DNA from: Rhodocyclaceae bacterium
Lineage (GTDB): Bacteria; Pseudomonadota; Gammaproteobacteria; Burkholderiales; Rhodocyclaceae
NCBI GenBank assembly: GCA_024710925.1
Contig: JANJTW010000016.1
Span: forward strand, 1-39,214
DNA length: 39,214 nucleotides
Direction of reading: 5' to 3'
The translations under genes were made by a program, and so were the position numbers. The notes beneath the pieces are model-generated. The model saw nothing but the letters and a program-made list of their open reading frames with translations. It searched no databases and was not told the DNA's origin. Positions 1 through 8,157 of this stretch are shown here, piece by piece; positions within the stretch are counted from its first letter, which is position 1; each line of letters begins with the position of its first letter.

Positions 1-1
1 C

Positions 2-1789
2 AACGGCAGCAACGAAGTGGTCTTCGCGGTGATCGCGGCGACGCTGTCGCTGGTCTCGATCTTCGCGCCGGTGATCTTCATGAGCGGCATCATCGGCCAG
101 TTCTTCCGCTCCTTCGCCGTCGTCGTCACCTTCGGCGTGCTGGTCTCGCTGTTCGTCTCGCTGACGCTGACGCCGATGCTCTGCGCGCGCTACCTGCGCG
201 TCACCGAGAAGGGACAGCACCACGGCGCCGTCTACCGGCGCATCGAGGATTTCTTCAACGCGATGGAGGCCGCCTACCGGCGCATCCTCGACTGGGCGCT
301 GCGCCATCGCTGGACGGTGGTGGCGCTGACGGTGCTCACCGTCGCCGCCTCGGTCCCGTTCTTCGCCGGCATCGGCAAGGCCTTCGCGCCGGAGCAGGAC
401 GAGGGACGCTTCCTCGTCCGCCTGCGCACGCCGCTCGGCTCGTCGATCGACTACACCGACGCGCGGCTGCGCATGGTCGAGGACGTGCTGCGCGGGCACA
501 AGGAGATCGTCACCGAGTTCGCGCTGATCGGCCTCGGCTCGGCCGGCCAGGTCAATCAGGGCACGGTCGTCGTGCGCATGCTGCCGAAGACCGAGCGCCA
601 GGCCAGCCAGCAGGAGGTGCTGAAGCGCCTGCGCGACCAGCTCGCCGACATCCCCGGCGCGAAGGTGTTCGCCGCGCCCTACCCGATGGTCGGCGGCCAG
701 CGCGGCGAGCCGCTGCAGTTCGTGCTGGTCGGCGAGAACCTGCAGGAAGTCGGCCGGCTGACGCGCGAGATGCAGGACAAGCTGGCGCAGGAGCCGGGCC
801 TCGGCCGCGTCGACACCGACCTGCAGCTCGACCTGCCGCAGCTCGTCTTCCAGCCCGACCGCCTGCGTATCGCCGCCGCCCACCTGAACACGCAGGACGT
901 GGCGCTGGCGATCAACATGCTCACCGGCGGCGTCGACCTCGCCAAGTACAACGACGAACCGGGCGACGGCCAGCGCTACGACATCCGGGTGAAGGCGCGC
1001 GAGGGCGAATTCACGCAGCCGGCCGACCTCGCCAAGATCTGGCTGCGCGCCAAGGACGGCAAGCTGGTCCGCCTCGATTCGGTGGCCACGTTCAAGGAAA
1101 CGCTCGGCCCGGCGGTGATCGGCCGTTTCGACCTGCAGTACGCGGCGAGCTTCTTCGCCTCGCCGACGATGCCGCTCGGCGCCGCCGTCGACCGGGTGAA
1201 GCAGATCGCCGCCGAGACGCTGCCGCCGGGCTACGACGTCAAGTTCGTCGGCCAGGCCGAGGAATTCGCCAAGACCATGGGCTACATGGTCTTCGCCTTC
1301 ACGCTGGCGATGCTGCTGCTGTACATGGTGCTGGCCAGCCAGTTCAACTCCTTCGTGCAGCCGTTCATCGTCATGCTGGCGCAGCCGCTGGCCATCGTCG
1401 GCGGCGTCTTCGCGCTTTGGGTCTTCGGCCAGACGCTGAACATCTACTCGATGATCGGCCTGGTGCTGCTGATCGGCCTCGTCGCCAAGAACTCGATCCT
1501 GCTCGTCGACCTGACCAACCAGCGCCGCGACGGCGGCATGGCCATCGACGCCGCGCTGGCCAACGCCTGCCCGATCCGCATGCGGCCGGTGCTGATGACC
1601 TCGGCCACCGTCATCCTCGCCCTCTTCCCCGCCGCGCTCGGCCTCGGCGCCGGCTCCGAGACCAACCAGCCGCTGGCCATCGCCGTCATCGGCGGCATGA
1701 TCTCGTCGACGCTCCTGACGCTGGTCGTCGTGCCGGCGGTCTACTCGCTGCTCGAAGGCTGGCTGGCGCGCCGGCACGGGGTCGCCTGA
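2..1789 (+). CDS. RND-family multidrug efflux pump inner-membrane subunit (C-terminal part)
   Basis: C-terminal portion (about 595 residues) of a proton-driven HAE1/AcrB-type transporter that works in the inner membrane with a periplasmic adaptor and an outer-membrane channel. The reading frame is open from the left edge, and the first residues (NGSNEVVFAVIAATLSLVSI) match the segment just after TM4 of AcrB-like pumps, so the start and the TM4 proton-relay Asp pair lie outside the window. Visible are the first-half membrane block ending near LTPMLCARYL, a large periplasmic loop with the FAPEQDEG element, and a final membrane block with VLASQFNSFVQPF and LIGLVAKNSILLVD, both typical of the second half. 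The last residues run past the final TM into a short cytoplasmic tail. Substrate cannot be told. The next gene starts 105 bases downstream and is probably transcribed separately. Confidence 0.93.
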   Translation, partial: NGSNEVVFAVIAATLSLVSIFAPVIFMSGIIGQFFRSFAVVVTFGVLVSLFVSLTLTPMLCARYLRVTEKGQHHGAVYRRIEDFFNAMEAAYRRILDWALRHRWTVVALTVLTVAASVPFFAGIGKAFAPEQDEGRFLVRLRTPLGSSIDYTDARLRMVEDVLRGHKEIVTEFALIGLGSAGQVNQGTVVVRMLPKTERQASQQEVLKRLRDQLADIPGAKVFAAPYPMVGGQRGEPLQFVLVGENLQEVGRLTREMQDKLAQEPGLGRVDTDLQLDLPQLVFQPDRLRIAAAHLNTQDVALAINMLTGGVDLAKYNDEPGDGQRYDIRVKAREGEFTQPADLAKIWLRAKDGKLVRLDSVATFKETLGPAVIGRFDLQYAASFFASPTMPLGAAVDRVKQIAAETLPPGYDVKFVGQAEEFAKTMGYMVFAFTLAMLLLYMVLASQFNSFVQPFIVMLAQPLAIVGGVFALWVFGQTLNIYSMIGLVLLIGLVAKNSILLVDLTNQRRDGGMAIDAALANACPIRMRPVLMTSATVILALFPAALGLGAGSETNQPLAIAVIGGMISSTLLTLVVVPAVYSLLEGWLARRHGVA

Positions 1790-1881
1790 GCCTGCCCCGG
1801 GGGCTGATCGCCGGGCGAAAAAGCCGATGGCCTGCCCCGCGACAGAATGCCGCAGCCCGCCGCAGGCCCGCCCCCGCAGCG

Positions 1882-1887
1882 TAAAAT
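1882..1887 (+). promoter_or_regulatory. Candidate -10 box for regB, leaderless-type
   Basis: TAAAAT sits seven bases before the regB ATG at 1895, which would place transcription start at or next to the start codon. No clear -35 hexamer is seen about 17 bases upstream and no Shine-Dalgarno sequence precedes the ATG. This is an inference from position and sequence only. Confidence 0.4.
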
Positions 1888-1894
1888 CCGGCCC

Positions 1895-3229
1895 ATGATC
1901 CCGCCCGCCGCCAGCCTGCTGCCCCGCCTCGTCGCCCTGCGTCGGATCACGGTGCTGGCGCAGGCGACGGTCCTGCTGCTCGCCGTCGGCTGGCTGCAGA
2001 TGCCGCTGCCGGTGGCGCCGATGATCGGCACCACCGTCGCGCTGGCGCTGTTCAACCTGTTCACGCAATGGCGACTGCAGCGCGCGCGCCCGGTCGGCGA
2101 CGACGAAATCTTCGCCCAGCTGCTCGTCGATGTCGCCGTCCTCGGCCTCCTCCTCTACTACGCCGGCGGCTCGTCCAACCCCTTCGTCTCGCTCTTCCTG
2201 GTGCCGCTGACCGTCGCCGCCACCGCGCTGCCGGCGCGGCACGCCTGGTCGATGGCCGGCGCGACGACCCTCGTCTACACCCTGCTGATGTTCTGGAACC
2301 AGCCGCTGCCAGCACCGCACGGGCAGATGGCCGAACTCGACGTGCTGCTCGCCCGCGCCTCCGGCATCGCGCCGGAGCACGCCGGCCACGCCAGCGGCTT
2401 CGCGTTGCACGTGCTCGGCATGTGGCTCAACTTCGTCGTCAGCGCCGGCGTCGTCGCCTTCTTCCTGACGCGCATGGCGGCGGCGCTGCGCCAGCGCGAA
2501 CAGGAGCTCGCCGCGGCACGCGAGGCGGCACTGAAGAACGAGCAGATCCTCGCCCTCGGCACGCTCGCCGCCGGCGCCGCGCACAAGCTCGGCACGCCGC
2601 TGTCGACGATGGCCGTCGTGCTGCGCGAGGCGGAACTGGCGCACGCCGGCGACGCCGAGCTCGGCGACGACCTGCGCCTGCTGCGCGCGCAGGTCGACGA
2701 ATGCAAGAAAATCCTGTCGCAGACGCTGGCCTCGGCCGGCCAGGCGCGCGACGACGCCTCGCGGCAGCTGGCGCTCGACGCCTACCTCGAACGCCTGCTC
2801 GAAGAGTGGCAGCTGATCCGCCCGCGCGCGACGATCGCCGCCAGCCTCGACGGTCCGCAACCGGCGCCGCAGGTCGGTACCGACCGCACGCTGGAGCAGG
2901 CGCTGCTCAACCTGCTCGACAACGCTGCCGACGCTTCGCCGGACGGGCTCGAACTGCACGCGCACTGGAACGAGCGGGAACTGCGCATCGACATCCTCGA
3001 CCGCGGCCCGGGCATCGACGCCAATGTCGCCGCGCGCATCGGCGAGCCGTTCTTCAGCACCAAGACGGCCGGCGACGGCGCCAGCGGCGGCCTCGGCATC
3101 GGCTTCTTCCTGACCAACGCGACGCTGGAGCGCTTCGGCGGCCGCGTCGAACTCACCTCCCGCGAGGCCGGCGGCACGCGCACCCGCGTCACGCTGCCGC
3201 TCGCCCGACTGCAACAGGCGCCGACATGA
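1895..3229 (+). CDS. regB: RegB/PrrB-type redox sensor histidine kinase
   Basis: Membrane sensor kinase (444 aa) of the RegB/RegA (PrrBA, ActSR) redox system that controls respiration, carbon and nitrogen genes in proteobacteria. The N-terminal ~185 residues hold several membrane helices, with the RegB quinone-site signature GGSSNPF at residues 91-97. The H-box AAHKLGTPLST follows, then Cys270 in DECKKIL, at the place of the redox-active cysteine known from Rhodobacter RegB. The ATPase domain shows an N-box (LLNLLDNAADASP), DRGPGI and GGLGIGFFL. I chose the ATG at 1895 because an upstream in-frame ATG (1847) adds only a Pro/Ala-rich, non-membrane extension and because TAAAAT lies just before 1895. 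The stop overlaps the start of regA (ATGA), so the two are translationally coupled. Both known redox-sensing elements are intact. Confidence 0.9.
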   Translation: MIPPAASLLPRLVALRRITVLAQATVLLLAVGWLQMPLPVAPMIGTTVALALFNLFTQWRLQRARPVGDDEIFAQLLVDVAVLGLLLYYAGGSSNPFVSLFLVPLTVAATALPARHAWSMAGATTLVYTLLMFWNQPLPAPHGQMAELDVLLARASGIAPEHAGHASGFALHVLGMWLNFVVSAGVVAFFLTRMAAALRQREQELAAAREAALKNEQILALGTLAAGAAHKLGTPLSTMAVVLREAELAHAGDAELGDDLRLLRAQVDECKKILSQTLASAGQARDDASRQLALDAYLERLLEEWQLIRPRATIAASLDGPQPAPQVGTDRTLEQALLNLLDNAADASPDGLELHAHWNERELRIDILDRGPGIDANVAARIGEPFFSTKTAGDGASGGLGIGFFLTNATLERFGGRVELTSREAGGTRTRVTLPLARLQQAPT

Positions 3230-3773
3230 ACGACCTCGCCGAACAGGATCGCCCCTCACTGCTCCTCGTCGACGACGACGAGGCCTTCCGCCGCGTGCTC
3301 GCGCGCGCCCTCGAACGCCGCGGCTACGCGGTAACGACCGCCGCCGACGTCGCCGAGGCGCTCGCCCGGGCGCAGGCGCAATCGCCGGAATACGCCGTCG
3401 TCGACCTGAAGATGCCCGGCGAATCCGGGCTGGTGCTGATCGAGAAGCTGATCGGGCTCGACCCGAACACGCGCATCGTCATGCTCACCGGCTACGCCAG
3501 CATCGCCACCGCGGTCGAGGCGATCAAGCTCGGCGCCACCCACTACCTGGCCAAGCCGGTCGACGCCGACCAGGTGGTCGCGGCGCTGAACAAGACCGAG
3601 GGCGACTCCTCGCTCGGCGTCGCCGACTCGCCGCTGTCGGTCGACCGGCTGGAGTGGGAACACATCCAGCGCGTACTCGCCGAGCACGACGGCAACATCT
3701 CGGCCACCGCGCGCGCGCTGAAGATGCACCGGCGCACGCTGCAGCGCAAACTCGGCAAGAAGCCGGTGAAGGA

Positions 3774-3777
<4 letters not shown>
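3226..3777 (+). CDS. regA: RegA/PrrA-type response regulator
   Basis: DNA-binding response regulator of 183 aa, partner of the RegB kinase encoded immediately upstream. The receiver domain spans about residues 10-125, with the acidic cluster VDDDE near residue 16, phosphoacceptor Asp60 in VVDLKMPG, and the LTGYAS and YLAKPVD switch elements. A short linker leads to a Fis-type helix-turn-helix near the C-terminus (NISATARALKMHRRTLQRKL), which is almost invariant in RegA proteins. Length equals the usual ~180-185 aa. ATGA overlap with regB, and the stop codon overlaps the start of the Hsp15 gene, giving a coupled three-gene unit. Confidence 0.93.
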
Positions 3778-4169
<392 letters not shown>

Positions 4170-4200
4170 CGGGAACTGCGAAAAGCGGCGCCGGTCAGCC

Positions 4201-4206
4201 TACAAT
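4201..4206 (+). promoter_or_regulatory. Candidate -10 box for the MFS gene
   Basis: TACAAT lies 29 bases before the ATG at 4236, in the 66-base gap after the Hsp15 gene. No convincing -35 element is visible, so this is a weak inference. Confidence 0.3.
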
Positions 4207-4235
4207 CCGGCTGATCGAAAAAAACAGGCGCCCCC

Positions 4236-5444
4236 ATGTTCCGCACCCTCAACACCCCGCACCTCTGGTTCATCACCCTCGCCGCCGCCGGCATCATGAT
4301 GGTGACGATGGGCGCCCGCCAGTCGCTCGGCCTCTTCGTCTCGCCGCTCAATACGACGACCGGCCTCGGCGTCGCCGCGATCAGCTTCGCGCTCGCCGTC
4401 GGCCAGTTCACCTGGGGCGCCATCCAGCCGGTCGCCGGCGCCTTCGCCGACCGCTACGGCGCGGGCAAGGTACTCATGTGCGGCATCCTGATCCTCGCCG
4501 CCGGCAGCGCGCTGACGCCGTTCATGGGCAGCACCTTCGGCCTCGTCGTCAGCCTCGGCCTGCTCTCGGCGATGGGCTCCGGCATCGGCAGCTTCTCGGT
4601 GCTGATGGGCGCCACCGCGCAGCGCCTGCCGCCCGAGGCGCGCGGCGCCGCGTCCGGCGTCGTCAATGCCGGCGGCTCCTTCGGCCAGTTCATCTTCGCG
4701 CCGATCCTGCAGAAGCTGATCCAGACCTTCGGCTGGATGGGCGCAATGTGGTCGCTGGCCATCGTCGCGCTGGCCGCGCTGCCGCTGGTCAAGGTGGTCG
4801 CGCCGAAGGGCACGAAGCCGGCGTCGGTGCCGGGCGAGGCCGGTCTGTGGACCACCGTCTGCGGCGCCATGGGCGACCGCAGCTACCTGCTCTTGCACGC
4901 CGGCTTCTTCACCTGCGGCTTCCACATCGCCTTCCTCGTCACGCACATGCCCGGCGAGGTCGACCTGTGCGGACTGCCGCCGGCGGTGGCCAGCTGGACG
5001 CTGGCGATCATCGGCCTGACCAACATCGCCGGCAGCCTCTACGCCGGCCACGCCATCAGCCAGCACCGCAGCAAGATGGTGCTGTTCTGGATGTACGCCT
5101 CGCGCGCACTGCTGGTCATCGCCTATCTGGCAGCGCCGAAGACCGAATGGACCTTCTACCTCTTTGCCGCCGGGCTGGGCTTCACCTGGCTGGCGACGGT
5201 GCCGCCGACCGCCTCGCTGGTCGGCAAGCTGTTCGGCGTGCGCTACCTCGGCACGCTGTTCGGCCTGACGCTCCTTTCGCACCAGATCGGCGGCTTCCTC
5301 GGCGCCTGGCTCGGCGGCCTCGCCCTCGTCGAGTTCGGCGACTACAGCTGGATGTGGTACGCCGACATCGCGCTCGCCGCGCTCGCCGCCGTCGCCAACC
5401 TGCCGATCCGCGAAACGCCGGTGGCGAAAGCGCAGCCGGCCTGA
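4236..5444 (+). CDS. Major facilitator superfamily transporter
   Basis: Integral inner-membrane carrier of 402 aa with about twelve hydrophobic helices, the normal MFS length. The loop after TM2 reads GAFADRYGAGKVL, a form of the MFS motif A (GxxxDRxGxRxx). TM4-5 contain SGVVNAGGSFGQFIFAPI, resembling the OFA (oxalate/formate antiporter)-like and related organic-anion MFS groups. Substrate is not identifiable from the sequence. The ATG at 4236 begins directly before the first helix. It stands alone between the Hsp15 gene and the ybaK-like gene, 23 bases before the latter, so co-transcription with ybaK is possible. Confidence 0.85.
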   Translation: MFRTLNTPHLWFITLAAAGIMMVTMGARQSLGLFVSPLNTTTGLGVAAISFALAVGQFTWGAIQPVAGAFADRYGAGKVLMCGILILAAGSALTPFMGSTFGLVVSLGLLSAMGSGIGSFSVLMGATAQRLPPEARGAASGVVNAGGSFGQFIFAPILQKLIQTFGWMGAMWSLAIVALAALPLVKVVAPKGTKPASVPGEAGLWTTVCGAMGDRSYLLLHAGFFTCGFHIAFLVTHMPGEVDLCGLPPAVASWTLAIIGLTNIAGSLYAGHAISQHRSKMVLFWMYASRALLVIAYLAAPKTEWTFYLFAAGLGFTWLATVPPTASLVGKLFGVRYLGTLFGLTLLSHQIGGFLGAWLGGLALVEFGDYSWMWYADIALAALAAVANLPIRETPVAKAQPA

Positions 5445-5467
5445 ACCCGACCACCGACGGAGTCGCA

Positions 5468-5953
5468 ATGAAACCCGCACAACACCCCACCGCGCTGCGC
5501 GTGCAGGCGCTGCTTCACGAACAGGGCCTCGACGTCCGCGTCGTCGAGTTCGAACAGCCGACGCGCACCAGCGCCGAAGCCGCCGCCGCCATCGGCTGCA
5601 CGGTCGCCGAGATCGCCAAGTCGGTCGTCTTCCGCGGCAAGGAGAGCGGACAGGCAGTGGTCGTCGTCGCCAGCGGCGACAACCGAGTCTGCGAAAGGAA
5701 GGTCGCCGCGCTGGTCGGCGAAAAGCTCGGCCGCGCCGACGCCGACTTCGTGCGCACCGCGACCGGTTACGTCATTGGTGGCGTCTCGCCGCTCGGCCAC
5801 GCACAGCCGGTGAAGCTGGTGCTGGACGAGGACCTGCGGCGCTTCTCTACGGTATGGGCGGCGGCGGGAACGCCGTTCTCGGTGTTTCCGCTCGCACCGG
5901 AGCAGTTGGTGCAAATCACGGCGGCGGCGTGGGGGTCGGTCAGGCAGGAATAG
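5468..5953 (+). CDS. YbaK/EbsC-type aminoacyl-tRNA deacylase
   Basis: Free-standing editing-domain protein of 161 aa in the YbaK/ProX (INS) superfamily, whose members hydrolyse mischarged tRNA such as Cys-tRNA(Pro) in the cytoplasm. The conserved Lys of the KS(V/L)VF element is Lys51 (IAKSVVFRG), and the family signature GGVSPLGH is present at about residues 101-108. Length matches single-domain family members. It could be the YbaK (Cys-specific) or a related subgroup; the sequence alone does not settle this. It follows the MFS gene by 23 bases and is the last high-GC gene before the AT-richer cassette. Confidence 0.88.
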   Translation: MKPAQHPTALRVQALLHEQGLDVRVVEFEQPTRTSAEAAAAIGCTVAEIAKSVVFRGKESGQAVVVVASGDNRVCERKVAALVGEKLGRADADFVRTATGYVIGGVSPLGHAQPVKLVLDEDLRRFSTVWAAAGTPFSVFPLAPEQLVQITAAAWGSVRQE

Positions 5954-5966
5954 AAGCTGGGGGCAG

Positions 5967-5986
5967 CTACCGACCCAAAACGGTAG
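5967..5986. repeat. Perfect inverted repeat after ybaK-like gene
   Basis: CTACCG, an eight-base spacer, then CGGTAG form a perfect six-base-pair stem 14 bases after the ybaK-like stop codon. There is no T-tract, so it is not a standard intrinsic terminator. The sequence around it resembles, in inverted orientation, the sequence at 7257-7276 on the other side of the AT-rich cassette. Confidence 0.4.
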
Positions 5987-6046
5987 TTACTCCATTAAGG
6001 ATTCAGACATTCAGCGTGGCGCCAACTTGACTAAGTGGCTTAGATT

Positions 6047-6658
6047 TCATTTGCGAGGGAGAACCTTCAGTTGTGCCTTGTCATGCTGCGTTATGTCTTC
6101 GAGCGTGCTGAACAACTCAGGCTCGATGGATATGAGGCCATCAACCACTCTGTGACAGTGAATAGGAGCCTTTCGACCGTGCTGCTCAATGTAGGAATGT
6201 GCAACGCGATGTGCTTGCATGACATGCGCCTGAAGCTGTTTTGTTGCCCCCTTCTCAGCAACCGCGCGAATCACAACGACTAGGTCAATGTCCTCCAGAT
6301 AGATCACGTCTCGATATTCGATCACCTTTCCGGTCGGCACGCTGACTTTGCTGAATATTTTGTCCAGCTGTTCGGCAATCGGCCGCTTGAGGGATCTATC
6401 GTAGATCTCATCGAATATCTTTTTGGCAAAGCAGCTGCCTATGAAGCCGATGACAATGCCGAAAAATTCTAGGCCTCCGAGAGCTGTAGGTCGGCGATTC
6501 TGATAGAGCGCTGGAATACTCTCGAAGTAGCTCGGGGCATACTGCCAGCTCTCTTCGTCAAAGAAGGGCTCCATGACTTCACCCTGTGCATCGGCACCAG
6601 CCCGTAGAAAGTGCGAGGAACCTCCGAGGCCAAGGCAGTAGCAGGGGCGGTTCAACAT
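6047..6658 (-). CDS. Unrecognised membrane-anchored protein (cassette gene 2)
   Basis: Protein of 203 aa that I do not recognise. A single strongly hydrophobic segment at about residues 58-78 (ALGGLEFFGIVIGFIGSCFA) is followed by a charged stretch (KKIFDEIYDRSLKRPIAEQLDKIF) and a ~120-residue soluble C-terminal region with alternating strands and helices and several His residues. I chose the ATG at 6658 because GGAG precedes it at good spacing; an upstream in-frame start (6769) would overlap the preceding gene, and a later ATG (6574) is also possible. It starts 22 bases after cassette gene 1 on the same strand, so the two look like an operon. GC is about 50%, far below the neighbours, which suggests horizontal acquisition. 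A short palindrome, CTAAG-TGG-CTTAG (6031-6043), follows the stop codon. Confidence 0.6.
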   Translation of the reverse strand: MLNRPCYCLGLGGSSHFLRAGADAQGEVMEPFFDEESWQYAPSYFESIPALYQNRRPTALGGLEFFGIVIGFIGSCFAKKIFDEIYDRSLKRPIAEQLDKIFSKVSVPTGKVIEYRDVIYLEDIDLVVVIRAVAEKGATKQLQAHVMQAHRVAHSYIEQHGRKAPIHCHRVVDGLISIEPELFSTLEDITQHDKAQLKVLPRK

Positions 6659-6680
6659 AAGCGGCTCCGCTGAAAAAGGG

Positions 6681-7148
6681 TTAACAATCTGTCTTGGTCG
6701 GTGTGGGCACGTTTGAAACCTCAACACTAAAGAGTAATTGGGAAATGTCGGGTAACGAAACGGCTTCATTGCTCATTCCAACTGACTCTCGTATGCAGAT
6801 ACAGAGACGAGTGAACGACAAAATTTCTGACTCGGTTTGAAGTGTCCCACCTGCTCTGATGAACTTGGCAAGTTCTCTAATCACGGCCGAGTGGCCGTAT
6901 ACGCATATCCTTGCCTTTGCGTCAGCCAAGATCGCCAGTTCAGAATCGACGCGTGCTCTATTGCCTGCTCTTTGAGCAACCGCAATTGCAGATGCTGAGT
7001 TCAAAAAATCAGCGTATGCCTTGTTTTGTAATTCGGCCAGCTTGCTATTTTGGCTGTTCTTCTTTGTGAAATGAGCCTGCAGCCATGCGCCAAACCCGAC
7101 GCCGAGCAAACCGACTAATGGTGCGATAACAACCGAGGCTGTGTTCAT
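6681..7148 (-). CDS. Unrecognised small protein with N-terminal membrane anchor (cassette gene 1)
   Basis: Protein of 155 aa. Residues ~5-24 form a membrane helix (VVIAPLVGLLGVGFGAWL) followed by a basic segment (FTKKN), which suggests a cytoplasmic C-terminal domain of amphipathic helices (KAYADFLNSASAIAV, ARICVYGHSAVIRELAKF) ending in PDISQLLFS. The layout (one N-terminal helix, an AYADFL-type helix, an 'alyG' turn and a final 'ISxLLF') resembles uncharacterised small membrane proteins I have seen in accessory regions, but I cannot name a family. A GTG at 7151 is an alternative start; ATG 7148 is preferred. It is the first gene of a two-gene unit with 6047-6658 and shares its low GC. Confidence 0.55.
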   Translation of the reverse strand: MNTASVVIAPLVGLLGVGFGAWLQAHFTKKNSQNSKLAELQNKAYADFLNSASAIAVAQRAGNRARVDSELAILADAKARICVYGHSAVIRELAKFIRAGGTLQTESEILSFTRLCICIRESVGMSNEAVSLPDISQLLFSVEVSNVPTPTKTDC

Positions 7149-7275
7149 CACGATTCGAGCGCTTTAAGAATTTCGATATCCGTATAACAACTCCAGCATG
7201 CACACGCCGTGACGCAGCCTCGGCAGCCTGCTATTGGGCGAAATCCTTAGCCGCCCCTTCTGGCCGACTGCAGCC

Positions 7276-8154
7276 CTATCTCGGCAACGCAAAAAACAAC
7301 GCCACCGGCACGAACACCAGCGACGCAACGTTGCCGATCATCACGATCGACGCGACGCGCTCCGGTTCCTGCTTGTACATCTCGGCGAAGATGTAGTTCA
7401 GCACTGCCGGCGGCAGCGCGCCGAAGATCAGCAGCATGCCGGCCTGCATGCCGCCGAGGCCGAGCAGCGGCACGATCGCCCAGGCCACGGCCATGCCGGC
7501 GAGCGGACACAGCGCGGCGCCGACGAGGCCGAGGCGGATGTCCTTGGCCACCGAGTCGGTCAGGCGCACGCCGAGCGAGAACAGCAGCAGCGGGATCGAC
7601 ACGTCGCCGAGCATCTTGATGCCGATGTAGAGCGGCGACCACAGCTCGATCTTAAGCAGGCTCACCGCCAGCCCGGCGATGGCGGCGGCGATCACCGGCA
7701 CGCGCCACAGGTTCCACAGCTTGGCGTGGTGGTCGAGCATCCAGGTGCCGAGCGAGTAGTGCAGCACGTTCTCGACGAAGAAGAGGACCACGGCGAGCGG
7801 CAGCGCCTGTTCGCCGAAGGCCAGCACCAGCAGCGGCAGGCCCATGTTGCCGGAGTTGTTGAACATCATCGGCGGCAGCAGCGTGTTCGCCGGCACCTTC
7901 ATCAGCTTCGCCACCGGCCAGGCGAGCAGGCCGGAGCCGAGGACGACGGCGGTGGCGCCGAGCGCCAGCTTCCAGTTCGCCATCAGGTCGAAGTCCTTGC
8001 CGGCGAGCGCGGCGAAGACCAGCGCCGGGACGAAGACGTCCATGTTCAGCTGGTTGGCGAAGCTCATGTCCGGCTTCTTCAGCCGCGCGTAGGCGTAGCC
8101 GACGCCGACGATGGCGAAGATCGGGAAGATGATGGCGACGATGCGCAGCAGCAT
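7276..8154 (-). CDS. AEC-family (auxin efflux carrier-type) transporter
   Basis: Inner-membrane carrier of 292 aa from the AEC/BART superfamily, whose bacterial members export small organic acids such as malate or malonate. About ten hydrophobic helices are visible, arranged as two five-helix halves. The half-site element MMFNNSGNMGLPLLVLAFG (about residues 96-114) is the conserved N-terminal signature, and SIPLLLFSLGVRL marks the second half. The ATG at 8154 directly precedes the first helix. It lies three bases after the stop of hslU on the same strand and may be co-transcribed with it. Substrate unknown. Confidence 0.86.
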   Translation of the reverse strand: MLLRIVAIIFPIFAIVGVGYAYARLKKPDMSFANQLNMDVFVPALVFAALAGKDFDLMANWKLALGATAVVLGSGLLAWPVAKLMKVPANTLLPPMMFNNSGNMGLPLLVLAFGEQALPLAVVLFFVENVLHYSLGTWMLDHHAKLWNLWRVPVIAAAIAGLAVSLLKIELWSPLYIGIKMLGDVSIPLLLFSLGVRLTDSVAKDIRLGLVGAALCPLAGMAVAWAIVPLLGLGGMQAGMLLIFGALPPAVLNYIFAEMYKQEPERVASIVMIGNVASLVFVPVALFFALPR

Positions 8155-8157
8155 CGC

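Noticed and set aside
4200-5480. 426-codon minus-strand frame opposite the MFS gene
   Set aside because: Antisense shadow: no domain, Gly/Ala/Glu/Arg-rich, fully covered by the real MFS gene.
5954-6046. Possible integron attC site behind the AT-rich cassette
   Set aside because: I looked for paired RYYYAAC and GTTRRRY core sites and found none; only short palindromes (5967-5986, 6031-6043) are present.
6071-6283. 70-codon plus-strand frame in the cassette
   Set aside because: Lies within the 203-aa minus-strand gene, has no Shine-Dalgarno sequence and no recognisable features.
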